From Kudoa neothunni (taxonomy: Eukaryota > Cnidaria), in NCBI GenBank assembly GCA_964304625.1, contig OZ199839.1, positions 9,238,001 to 9,302,000 on the forward strand: DNA of 64,000 nt, written 5' to 3'. A program made the translations under genes and the position numbers. This document shows, one piece after another, positions 23,994 through 36,300 of this stretch; positions within the stretch are counted from its first letter, which is position 1; each line of letters opens with the position of its first letter. The notes below the pieces were generated by a model. The model saw only the letters and a program-made list of their open reading frames with translations. It ran no database searches and was not told the origin of the DNA.

Positions 23994-26043
23994 ATGCAGA
24001 ATGTAGCGCCATTCAAGACATATTCTGCGCCTAGCTTTGATGTAAATCACAGACGTGTATTTTTCGAAGCATTAGCAATGTGCGGCAAAAAATTTGACCT
24101 AATTCATAATTTCATGATGGAGAAAAAATTTAATAAATCACTTGAAGATATATCCATGTTCTACCAATCTACACTTCATGATATCCGACGTTTCATGAAA
24201 GTTTGGTACAGTAAGGTGAGTCTGAAAATATTTTGAGTTTAACTGATCCATTATAATTTAATTATTAAGCAAAATGAAGATGTGAAATTGTTTCATAAAG
24301 AATTTTTTGTTGAGTTTGTGTTTGAGAGAAATGGTAACGATATGAAAGAAATTACTATTTTGTTGGCACATGAAGAAATGAGAAAAATTGGTTATACCTC
24401 ATTTCAAGCTTATCCCAATAGAATACTCTCGCTTATTAAACTCATTGAACACGGTCATGTTCAAGTGTCTAAAAACTGCCGAAAGAAAAATCTTCACTTG
24501 CCATCCAGAAGTGTAGATTTTGATTGTTTTTTTGTGAGATAGTTTGACCTTGTGATAGGTTTTGCAATTAAATTCCACAATAAAAAATGTGAAGGATGAA
24601 CACTTAAAATTATACCTGGCCAAATATCCTCGGATTAATGTAGAACTAAGACCTAAAAATATTTTCACTGCTTTCCTCATGAAAAAAATTCACCTCAAAC
24701 CTTATCTTGTTGCTCGTATCGAATCAAACAAAAGCGTTTCTGATTTGAAGAAAAAATTGACCAAGTTTTGGAATTTTTGTAATACCTTTGTACAGTCACA
24801 CAATTCTATCGATCTTACACATGCTTGTCAACGGAAACAAAATTGCTGCCCTTTTGACGACAACAAATGTGATCTCTTTGGAGATATCACGCCGCAGAAT
24901 GATAATTCGGATCGAGAGAAATCTCAAGTTTTCTACAACTCTCTCAAGTCTGAAATTGACTGTTCGAATGGCTTTTTTGATCGAACTACGCCAGGAGACA
25001 ACTTTACCAACGACATTAACATTGACAAGGTGTCTGTGAATGTGGATGATGCTATCAACGATTGTTATAACAAAAATTGTTGTGGTCGTGCGTTGGTTGA
25101 TAACGAAATACTCATCACTCTTTCTCATTGTTTTTACGACTTTGATAACCGTCTTTCAAACGACACGGTCAACGAACAATCCGCTTTCAAAATAAAAAAT
25201 ATAAATTATAAATCATCGGCATTGTTCTATTATTCATTTAACGACTGTGCTGTGGATTGTAATTATGATCTGCTATCGATGCTAGCGTTGAAAGTGATGG
25301 TTGAATCAAGACATATGAAACATGATCGAAATAGTGATCATTCAACTTCCAATACCAAATCCAGCTCCATTGAGATCTTACCACAAAAGAGACCCCACGA
25401 CAGTGGAACTTCTGTTGTGGAACTGGTCGAACCACCAAAACAACCAAATCCTGCCTCTTCCATATTGAATACTTCGTTTTCTATGAATCCTGAAAATTCA
25501 ATGAGTTGTAATGAAATGTCCAAAGGTACAACTCCAATCAAGTTGCTACCTTCGGAGTTGTCTTTCAATGAACAATCTATGGATCTGTTCAAAAATATCC
25601 AATCCAATAACCCTCTTTCGCAATACAGCAATAGCTCCTTTTCACAGTCGATCAATCCATTCAAACACTCAGAATCCAGACCTTTTAAAGGTAGCAGTCA
25701 ATCTTCTGTTGATGGGCCCACAAATTTCACTCAACTTGCTAACCTAATCAAAGAGGGCTGGTCAAATTTTTCGTCGAGTATAACATTTTTTTGGTAGCAG
25801 TTATTTATGAGTTGAGTATTTGGTTTTAGGTCCTGCAAAACGGAATTCTAATTTCCAACCCCCTCCTACCATCTCTGCTCAACATTCTCCTCAAAAATTC
25901 GTATTCCTATTTTAAAGATCCATATTTCATTGGTTTTTTAGGCAAGAGATGAAGATTCCATTGATATGACGAATGCATTCAAAAAGTTAACTAAAAAGTC
26001 CCCATTTCCTCCCAATGATACTGATAACTCTAAGAAAACTTAA
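23994..26043 (+). CDS. CRAMP1: Cramped-like (CRAMP1) SANT-domain chromatin protein
   Basis: Cramped family proteins are nuclear, carry a SANT/Myb-like domain and in flies act with Polycomb and in histone gene control. Exons 23994-24215, 24270-24512, 24559-25777, 25830-25900 and 25942-26043 join in phase for about 618 residues. The SANT-like domain spans about residues 13-75 (RRVFFEALAMCGKKFDLI; FYQSTLHDIRRFM). The family block ahead of it is followed by LAHEEMRKIGYTS..NRILSLIKLIEHG (about 105-135), matching the family's LRKKIGG..LNELIQVG. Another block, LRPKNIFTAFLMKKIHLKP (about 182-200), matches the family's later conserved segment ending in KKLTKFWNF. The last 350 residues are low-complexity Ser/Asn/Asp-rich. 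Introns are 41-54 bases. Much shorter than the roughly 1,200-residue human protein, mostly in the tail. Confidence 0.82.
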
Positions 26044-26934
26044 TTTTATTTATTTGTATAATTTTTTAATTTCGTTTTATTATTTTTATGCATCACGTGA
26101 CATCTTAATTATTATATGTTTAATGAATTAGCTTTACAAATATTTGAGATTGGAGATAATTTTAAGTGCCAACAATTATTCAAAAATACCTTATAAAATT
26201 AGGTTAACCGTAGAAATCTCTTTATGGAGCTCTTTATCTAAATATTAGGTTTAAACTAAAATTATTATTCATTTAAAATTTAAATATTTCAAGTTAACTA
26301 TGTTATTGACTTTTGATAATGTTTTTATAGAACATTTTTAGTTTAAATTAATTTTATTTAATATATTAAATTGAATTATTCCAACTCTGTAGTATGAACT
26401 TATGTTCAGTCTAAATGGGAAACCGTTTTGTGATCAAACAGAATTAAAGAGAGTTAGCTTCATGATGCTGAATATTTCTATTATTAACAACTACTGTGTC
26501 AGAGCGCTCTTCACCACTTACATTCGTATATTTGGATATTCTTTATTTCTAATACATAATTTATTTATTATTAATTAAAATAAGACATTATTTTTAGTCT
26601 AATATTTAAAGAGAATATAAGGGAATATATATTATAACTAATATCGTTATATTCAAGTATAAGTTACAGAGGGGTTTTGGAATAATTTTTCATGATTTTG
26701 GTTGGTCATGTATTAACCGCATCTTTAAATGAAAAGTTTTCTGTTGACGAACTTTAAAATATTTGATTTTTTAGCTTAAGCCAAGGCAAAAAAATAAAGG
26801 TTATTGAATATAACAAGGAAATATTTATTTTAAGTTCATATAATGCAAGTATTTCTCAAAAAATAAGTTTCAAATGTTAATTATTTTTTGTCGATTCAAA
26901 AGGAAGAAAAGGTACTCTCCTCAAACAGACAAAT

Positions 26935-27160
26935 TCATTGCTCAGCTATTATGGTGTCGTTGTAATTCTAATCAGACTCTTCGTCAATACCTTATATTTT
27001 TTCAACCTTTCGAAGTATATCATCTTCGCCCCGTCCATTGATGTTAATTTGTCGCATTTTTTGAATGAATTTTGGATAATTTCTGAACTTATTGATTCCT
27101 TAGAATTTCTCACCCAACCAGCTACGATAGATAATACTAGTCTTTAAAATTTCCTGCAGC
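26935..27160 (-). mobile_element. Possible pogo/Tigger transposase C-terminal fragment
   Basis: The minus strand reads WVRNSKESISSEIIQNSFKK followed by CDKLTSMDG and, one frame over, GEDDI. This resembles the end of Tigger/pogo (DDE_1) transposases, where an ISPEII..SFKKCGI..LDG.EDD pattern is usual. Only about 60 residues are recognisable and stops interrupt the flanks. A chance resemblance is possible. Confidence 0.45.
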
Positions 27161-28799
27161 TGTATTTATTGCCTATCCCTCCGACGTCCATTGAATCCAT
27201 CTCTCGGGAACTTCACATTTAAATTATAAAATTAATTTATTACGCTAAAAATTATATACTTAACCATCAGCTATCCTTATTTTTAAGCTTGTATCACTTG
27301 GAAAAGTCGTATGCAGATTTTGAAGTTTTTATATGAAAAAAGTGCGATTTATAGTCAAATATATACAGTACATTATAAGAACATCATACCTAATGGACCG
27401 TATATCTCAAATTCGTGTTTTACATGCCCTGTATATAACTTATTCTACAGAATGACCTGGTAGATATTATAGATAAAAACTTTATCCTAAAATTAAGAAA
27501 TAATAAACAACTTGCGGGGATTTTTAGTGGGTTTTAATGATCAAAGGCTCATATATAACACCTAAGATAATTATATTTATTAGAGATAACCGCTAGAAAT
27601 TACAAAATAGTTTAAATATTATATTTATAATTATCGTCAAATTCTCTAAAAAAGTAATTTATGAGTATGTTAAACTACTGATATTTCAGAAACTAGAAGA
27701 ATCGCCAGAAATTTAATCGATGTCAGCCTCACATCAAATATGAAAAATATTGATGTTATTACAAGGAGTTTTACTTAGAAAATTATTGATTCCCAAGGAA
27801 AAATAAGATTTTATATTCCCAACCAACCATAAAATCTACTATATATAAAGTTCTTATGTCCGTGAATGAGTGTGTTTGTTGCAGTACGAATGTGCCATGG
27901 AAAAACTTTTTTTTAAATTCAGCTTTGAGTTTGTATTTGAATAGATGATATCATTAATAAAAATAATGAATTTACTTAGAAGTATAAATATAATCAATTC
28001 CAAAGTCAGAAATAAGGAATTTTCTGGTTGTCCACATCAATTAACAGATTAAAAATACCTGAATAATATTGATTTTAGTTTATTTCAGAATAATAATCAA
28101 TTAGAATAAACTTTTACTCATTATACACTAAGAGAATCTGTTATGTACAGTATAGAATGTTTTTAAAATGTAATGCATGTCGTTTGGAATAATCTTAAGA
28201 GAGACAACGTCTTTAAAGCATATTTACCAGAAATGTTTCATTCCCTTTAAGTTTGTGATATAAACAAATTATTTACGATGTAGATTCATTTTAAATCGTT
28301 AAGGATATATTTATGCGAAAAATATTATAATCGTTCAAAAAACGATGTAAGTTGTGCGTGGAGTTTTCAAAAGATTAAAATTTTCTGATAATTTCTTAAA
28401 TGAAAATTATACTCCAACAAAATTCCTGAGGTTTAAACAATATTTATCTTTTCGATAAGTTTTTACACACGTTTCGGTTTTTCTAGGACATCTTACAAAA
28501 CAAGTGACAACAAATTCAGTAATTTTCTATAATTAAGAGATATTTTTAAATAATGCACAAGCTCCTATAAATCTGCTTATTTCCTTTCTAAATGGTGAAT
28601 GACAATCATGAGATATATAGAATGTTCTAAAAGACCTGATTCTAAAAGAATATCAAGAATACAACTAATCTGAATCATATTAAATAATGAACATAAATAT
28701 TTAATTACGATAGCCAAAACATTGTAATTAATATAATTGTATCATTTATAAAATTCTTAGTAAAGGAAAACAAAAAGGATTACCTGAGGAAAAAAATTG

Positions 28800-28805
28800 A
28801 AAAAA
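28800..28805 (-). terminator. Pol III terminator of the 5S gene
   Basis: A run of six T on the minus strand lies a few bases beyond the 5S 3' end, with a second T run (TTTTTTT) just downstream as a backup. Confidence 0.75.
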
Positions 28806-28808
28806 GGG

Positions 28809-28928
28809 ACGTCGCAACACCCCGGGTTCCCAGAGGGTCGCCCACTCGAGTACTGACGGGGCCGATGGCTGCTTAGCTACGATGATCTGACGGGTATCGG
28901 CGTTTCCAACCACGTATGATCGCGACAC
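28809..28928 (-). rRNA. 5S ribosomal RNA
   Basis: Exactly 120 bases on the minus strand. The ends pair over nine bases, GTGTCGCGA with TTGCGACGT (some G-U), as helix I of 5S. Inside are the conserved elements: CGCCGATACCCGTC, box A AGCTAAGCAGCCATCGG, and the box C region AGTACTCGAGTGGGCGACC, followed by CTGGGAACCCGGGGTGT. The loop arms GCCGAT/ATCGGC also pair. A T run (TTTTTT) three bases after the 3' end fits RNA polymerase III termination. It is GC-rich against very AT-rich surroundings. Only one copy is in the window; a single full-length copy with promoter and terminator looks functional. Confidence 0.95.
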
Positions 28929-28945
28929 ATGTTGTTCTTGGTCGC

Positions 28946-28956
28946 ATATTTTTATA
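28946..28956 (-). promoter_or_regulatory. TATA-like box upstream of the 5S gene
   Basis: TATAAAAATAT on the minus strand begins 28 bases before the first base of 5S, the usual spacing of an external Pol III TATA element used together with internal boxes in some lineages. AT-rich background lowers certainty. Confidence 0.5.
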
Positions 28957-30386
28957 GGTTTGCATTTTAATTCTTATAGAAACAATTGATATTAGATTAA
29001 TACATACAGATCTCTTGATATTGCGAAGTGAGTTAATATTAATATCTAATAAATTTATTTGATTCTTCAAATCTCAATAACTAAAACAAATTGTATTTAT
29101 TTTCATTATAATACAGAAAACATTTTTTATAATTTCATCCAACGTAACAAAATATAGATATTACTTACTCTCTTAATAATGCGCAGTAAAATGTCCCAAT
29201 GTTTATCGTATTCTTAAAATATTGCGCAGTTGGCGCATGCGCAACTCTATAGAAAATTATGTGAATTTTATCAATTATTAGATAATTATTTTATGTACTA
29301 TTTAATAAATGGATAAATAATCTTTATTTAAGTTAAGTTGAATTTTTATAATTAAAACCTAACTTTTGCATAACTAACAGATAATTGCTGTAAATATATG
29401 AACTCCAATAATCAACACATCAAATAGTTTATTTAATTAACGAATGTATTTATCAAGCATGTTAAAATAAGTTACTCATGTATATATTTGTTTTAATATC
29501 TTAACCTCTTTTTACTTTTGAGTAAAACCTTAATGCATGATTTCCATTCTTAATTTTTCGATTAAACAAGTTAAATATATTTAATTTTGTTACAATAATT
29601 CTTTTTAAATAAAATTATATATGTTTTAGTTTATATATTTTGTTCGAAATCAATTTTTATTTACGAATTGTTGATAAATTCGAATTTGATAATGAAATAA
29701 CCTAAAATGAGGTTATGTTAGAACATTAATCACGAAATTTCTATTAATGATGGAACAAATTATTTTAAACGTGGTAATTTTTTTATCTATAATTTATTAC
29801 CCTATGAGGATAATCAAAACATTGAATAATCTTCAACTGAAAACATTATTGACGCTAATTATATCAGAGAATTAGAAAATTACTTATTTAATAATGTTAA
29901 AGGAAGAAAACATTACAAGCCAGTTTTGTAGCATAACCTCAAGGAAGAGAATAATTATACAACAAAATATTTACAATTTTTATTTTTTCTATAATGTGAA
30001 CATAATTTATATGGAATATTTAAACGTTGATAAATTCGAATAAAAAGAAAATGAAGTAATAAATGAGTAAGATTAAACTTAACCTATCTGACAACTTAAA
30101 TTTTTAATAATAATTATATTAATATACATATATATATAATGAAATAATCCATCTAATCTTCAATTTCCATTTAAAAAGAAACGCAAAATGAGAAACAGCC
30201 CTTTAGTATATTTACAATAAATATCATATATGGAATTTTATGAATAAAATTAAAACTGTTACAAAAGATAACTTTAATTTACATGAGTATTAATTTGTTA
30301 TTTTGGCAAAAAAATGAAAACAATTAAAAACGTAAAATATAATACAAAACGATAAAAAGAAAATTTTAACAACGAATAAAATTTCT
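28957..30386. other. Gene-free stretch between 5S and ATR
   Basis: Contains GGCGCATGCGCA at 29232-29243 with two more TGCGCA words at about 29180 and 29223. On the minus strand a GTAAGT donor follows at about 29168-29173, and a TTGTTTTAG acceptor lies near 29080, as if a spliced transcript started at the cluster. No coding frame is supported. The rest is AT-rich. Confidence 0.4.
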
Positions 30387-33300
30387 TTAATGAAAAGATG
30401 CCCAACCATAGAACATTTGACTGAGATTTTTAGGGTCGGTAGCTTCACCGATCAACTGGTTGACTTGACCGGACACATTAAGTGGGATTTGGAATTTGGA
30501 TTGGTTACTGAAACCGAGTAATCTTTTTTCAATTTGATCCAATATCTTTTGAGCATCTTCATTTGGTTCGTAGCTTTTTTTTGATTTTTGGACTGAACGA
30601 TGAGACTATAATACAAGAGTCACAATTAATTTATAACGAATGAATTTAAACTAGCAAGAAATTTACTAACAGAAATAGAACGATTGATAATTAAGAAATC
30701 AATAGATTGAATCAAAAAAGTAGTACTCACCTTTGTCCATTCAACGAGAGGATCGTAGAGGAAGGTTTTAAGTACTGTGATTAGTGAATCTTTGTGAGTT
30801 CTCATTAAACCTAGCACAATTACACAACAGGAACGGAAAGCTCCTTCGAATCCCAACACACCCATAGCATTGAGCATATTATGTGTGAGTCGGAAGGGGA
30901 CGCGTTCAGGCCAGGCAAAAAGTTCGCCTTTATTGAACAAACAGTTGAAATCCACATGCATCACGGCACCACTACTCAATTGGAGCAGAATATTTTCGCC
31001 ATGTCTATCCCCCAATCCGAGCACATATCCAACCATGGACATCACCGCGCACGACTTGGCGAAATTTTCTCGAGCCATATACCACAAAGCATGATCTTGA
31101 TACGTATCGTTGAACCACTCCGATAGAACAGGTGGATGGTTTTTAAGAAGGATTCGAGTGAACAGACGCAACAATCGTTCTGGGTCTTTGTTGGTTTCTT
31201 CAAACAACTTGCGAATTTCACTCGGTTTCATGTGTGTTGATTTTTGTTTGTAGATATCACAGATGACAGTTCGTAAACAGCTGGTACCCTCAACCCATTC
31301 GATAAGGCCGGATTCATCGTTGAGGGGTACCACAGCGTACAGTTTTATTTCAAGCCGTCTTCGGTGTGATTCTTCATTTTCCACCAGGAATTTGTTAACT
31401 AACGCATTGAATTCCATCAAACGGAAATCTCTACGTAGATCGTCTTTAGGTTTGCACATCATAGAATAGACTAATCCGTTGTTGGCGAGAAATGATATTT
31501 TCTTAGGACGTTGCAATGACGGAAGTACTGCAATTTGTTCTTGTATCGATGCGATAGTGATAAATGAGAAATCATTGCTGTTGGCGCCAATCGAAGGTGA
31601 GGATTGTTCGTTGGAAGGTCCAGGTTCTTCATTGTCTCCAACAACGAATCTAGGTCTACTACTCGAAGATACATTAGACACGGCTAAATTTGACAATATG
31701 GGCACAGAAATAGCACTGAAATTCGAATGAGAAATCATTTTTTTGAGTTGGGGAAAATCCTTGGCTACAGTTAGTTTAGACTTGTCAGATTTCTTATCAC
31801 AAATAAGTATCAACTTTTCTGACAAACCGATCACATCGGTTATAAATTTGGAGTGTTGAGGATAGGTCTTGACGGTAAGATCGAACACCTCTTTACAACG
31901 AGTGGATCTCATTTTGACACTGCTGTTGGCAACACCGACCAAATACCACACAGTGTGTTGGGGATAGCGAGCTAATAGGAAACTCAACAGATTCAATAAC
32001 ACTTTCCAGACGGTTTTATTTTGATGGCAAATGCGTGAAATGAGTTGTGACAACGAATGCAGAAAGGTGTGCGAAGGTAGCGACTTATACAAAGAGGTGA
32101 CTTTGGCGCAAAGTTCGTTAACTTTAGAGGCAACCTTATATTCTTCAAACATAGTTGAATTATCACCACCACTACTATTGATCAATAACGATGACGAGTC
32201 GTTTGACGTATGATGGTCGAAAGAGTTTCTCTTGCGCTGTCGTTGTTGTCGATTAGAATCAGCAACCATAGTTTCAAAATCAATCCACAAAATAATAAGT
32301 CGTGGTAGTGACAAATGCAGAAATTTAGAGCCATATTTGAGTGAGGTGCCATAATGATTAATAATGCTTACCGCACCGGAAGCAAGATAATTGGCATATT
32401 TTTCATCATCCACAGTAGAAGCGATTAACTTTTCGTAATAATTTGCTATGGAGAAATACAATTTCTCATAGTGACAATTGAGCTTGATGATGTTGGTGTA
32501 GTTTTTGAGAATATCCTGAGGAGTCAAATGAGAGGTCTTTTCCGACAGCGAGCACAGCTTGAGTGAAACTTTTGAATGGAGTCGGTTGTTGGGTTGGGGG
32601 AAGTGGATGCTACCGGCGTGATTTTTTAAATAACTCTCCAGCACTGAAACAGCCTCATAGTGGTCACCACAAGCTTCATAATATTTGGTCCGTTCGTACG
32701 CTAACTGTAAGGAGTTATCAAAATATTGAGAATGTTTGAGGTAGGTGTTGCAGGTATCCAGCATTTTAGATTTTCGGGAAATGCGAGCACACTGTAAATA
32801 ATTTTTGGCGATATCCGCTCGATTGGTTAGAAACAATCGTTGTAGAGCTAGAATCGGTTCTCTAAATTGGTAAGACTTGTGTGTAATAGCGAGACGTTGA
32901 TTGAGTAGTTTCATCAGATTTCCAACATTATCATTTTGCTCAATATGACAATCCAATTTAGAATTATTTATGCAAGGGTAACTTTCATTGCTACTAGTAC
33001 TAAGATTGGAGTGAAGAATTTCAGACACAGTTAGCACATTAGGCGAATTAATTTTGGAATACGTGTGTTGATGTTGTTTCTGTAGAAACACATGTTCTAT
33101 ATCAAATAGGATATGGAGACGTAGAAAAATGTTGTAATTCCGGTTAAACCAATCGCCTTCGGTGTTTAACATTTTAAGTTTTTGAGCTTCGACAGCGTAA
33201 CAACGATCCAAATGATGATAGAAATTATCGGCACTATTCTGTTGTAATGATTGTATACAGCTCACAAAGGAAAGATTGTTGGAGGTTGAAAGGAATCGAT

Positions 33301-36300
33301 TTTCATCGGGAATGTCATCATCTTCAAAAGTATTGAGTATTTTGTGATATTGGGAGAAAACCGATCGACTATCCTGTACTATACTATCAATACTATCCCA
33401 TGAAGATAGACGCCAAACCGCGTCTAATTTGATATCGAAAAACTCGGTGAAGTAATTAGCAGAGTTGCTGTTACTGTTAGTAACATCAACATTGCCATTT
33501 GCGCAATTGTTAACCAACCAGTGTGTAGGTGTTTGATAGTTGATAACAGTTCTAGGTTGGTAAAGGTTGAGGTAGTTCCTAAGAATGCCACATTCTAAGC
33601 TCGCGCCATCTATTTTATCAATGTTATCTATATTGTCCACGCTATGTATATCTTTATTATCTATGCTATTTATGCTGTTCATATTAATAGAGTTTGTTCC
33701 AGTCCGACTTGGATTATTATAACTGAGCGCAACCTCTTCACACACGACAGCATCATGAAAGTTATGCTTCAACTCCAATTCGGATATACGGGATAGCACA
33801 TTGTTGGCGCAGAATTTCAGCGAAGAAACGCCACATATGTTATCCACATCACCGAGGCAGGTGTAAATATGATGCAGCAGGTCGGCATGTTGAGTAGTTA
33901 TTACGATAGCAGAACGATAATCCAACCGAGTTGCAATCATTGAGCCCAAATCCCGCTCAATGTACCTCAAAGCACGTACATACGACTTACAGCGTATAGA
34001 CGCTTTGCACAGGTCAATCCATGGAAAATGCCCCAAAAACTCCTGTAATCTACTCACTACTAATAATGAGCAATTAGTTGTGGGGTTGGATGTGACACTC
34101 GCTTTCTGGAAGTGCCTCAGACGTTCGTACAGAAAGTCCACACAATCAAACAACACTTGCATACATCCAAACAAAAGGTCTCCCCCATCATTTAAAACTT
34201 CTCCTTGACAACCATGATGATGGGATAGAAATTTTTGTAGTATCGTTTGGAATTCTAACACACATTTTTTGTTATTATCTTCACAAATATTCTCCCCAGC
34301 AATTTGTTTCCTTGAGATTGTTTGTTTGACTTTGTTTGCATCCAAACACAAAACTTCAAAAAGAATATGGGGCAAAAGGGTTCTTGCAATCACATGGTCC
34401 TGACTAACAATAGTGATACATGATCTAAGAATTGCGATTCTTTTGTAGGAGTTATCACTACGTTCATCGAACTGTCCACCAAGCGACGAAGCGTTGCACA
34501 TAGGAAGTAATGACATCAGATAAGAAGCCCACAAAGTGATCCACTCATCACAATTGGACACTCTTTCACTACCAACAACCGGAAGTTTCAAATTAGCCAC
34601 ATATTTCAATGTCATTTTGGTACGATATCTGGAATACAGATGAGAACGTAAAATTTGCCGAGTGTCTTCATCAAATAGAATCCAACGTTGATATTTTAGT
34701 ACATTCTTCGAATCTTCACTGCATTCGTAAAATTTCAACACCTCCTGAATGGCATAAGAGGCACAATCTTGTTGGCGTGAATCCACACAACACACAAACG
34801 ACTTGCATAACTCTTTCAGCAATTCAAAGCAGAATGTGAGATCGTCTCCGGCGGGAGAAATTTGATAATCTTTTTTCAACTGAACCATTGAGGTTTGAAG
34901 CATCCCCTCCAACAATACTGGATCAATGGTTCCCATAGTAGCGAAGAATTTGCAAGATTCCACCCCAATTTTTGATTGTTTATTCTGAGCACATAAAACC
35001 ACTTTTGCAATAATATCAGCCAATTGTTGGTTGCCACACCGGTTGGTGAGATTGGCAAGAAAAGTGGAATAATTGCATCGAATGTAGTCGGTGGTATCGA
35101 GAAGGGCAATCAATTGCAACTCAAAGTCATCACTACTCACAGCCATCGATAGTCTGCTCAGTATGTGCTGATAAGCGGTTCTGTTCATATATTCTGTCTT
35201 GTCCTGTGAGATTGAGACTAATTGTTTGTCGATTGACGATGCGTTTGTATTTGTATTTATATTTGGTTGTTGTAGTTGTTTCCAGATGTGAACAATTTGT
35301 TCAACTATAACGTTGAATTTGTTAAATTTACTGTGCAGATTAGAACTATCTAAAATGCTTGTAGTGGTTGAAAACGACATCGACGAATTATTGGGGATGG
35401 CAATCAAAGACAAACAATGTTGAGGATCGGTTGCAAATTTATCAAAGACAATCATCTGATACACTTCATACACTAAATCTGGATAGCGACTGTACAACTG
35501 TATCAATCCACTGGATATGTGTGGAAGTACACTCACACACGTATCTACTGACAGGATCTGCACAAATGACTTCCAAAGTTGACATGTGTGCCAACCCAAC
35601 TGATGAATATGTTTGTATTTCATCGTGGTGGATTTTACGAGTGCTAGCAACTTGTGCAGCACCTTCTTAATGTGACATTCCCCTAATAACTCCACCAAAT
35701 AAGCCAAACTCTTGATGGCCAATCTCAACTCCATGTAGTTGCCGTGTGAAAGCAGATTGTTGAAAAATGCAATCAACCCATACAAACGCACAGACAAATA
35801 GTCTTTTATGGCTGCATTGCTGTTGTCATGGCTGGGCTCTACGGAGAGAATAATCGCAATAGCCATCATAACTGTGGTTTGGTCCACACACAGATGCATC
35901 ACCAAATGAATGATTACATTGTGCATATCATGTCTTGCCAACGAATCCAGTTCGTAATTGTTTTTGGTACAACGTTGAATAAATGTGGAACAATGCTCCA
36001 ATTCTTCGCCATTACAATGCAGAAACAAATAACTATAGATGTGTTTGGCTGATTTACATAACATCTCATTCATACTACAACTACAGTAGTCTGCAATCAC
36101 ACCCAACAACTGATAAGCCATTTCACTAGCCATGTGGATCAATAACGATATACTCTCATTGATAAATATCGAATACAACGAATATTTGTTGTACGGGTTG
36201 AATAGTCGATCGAGAACATAAATAATTTTTTTGATGAGTTCACTTTGAGTATTTCCATTATTAATGTTAATGTTAATGTTATTGTCATTATTATTGTTGT

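Larger units (their letters stand above)
26044..28808. other. Gene-free stretch with a possible pogo/Tigger fragment
   Basis: Apart from the fragment listed separately, this is AT-rich DNA. A TATATAAAG..TGTCCGTG motif at about 27841-27863 recalls the one at 8929. No gene recognised. Confidence 0.45.
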
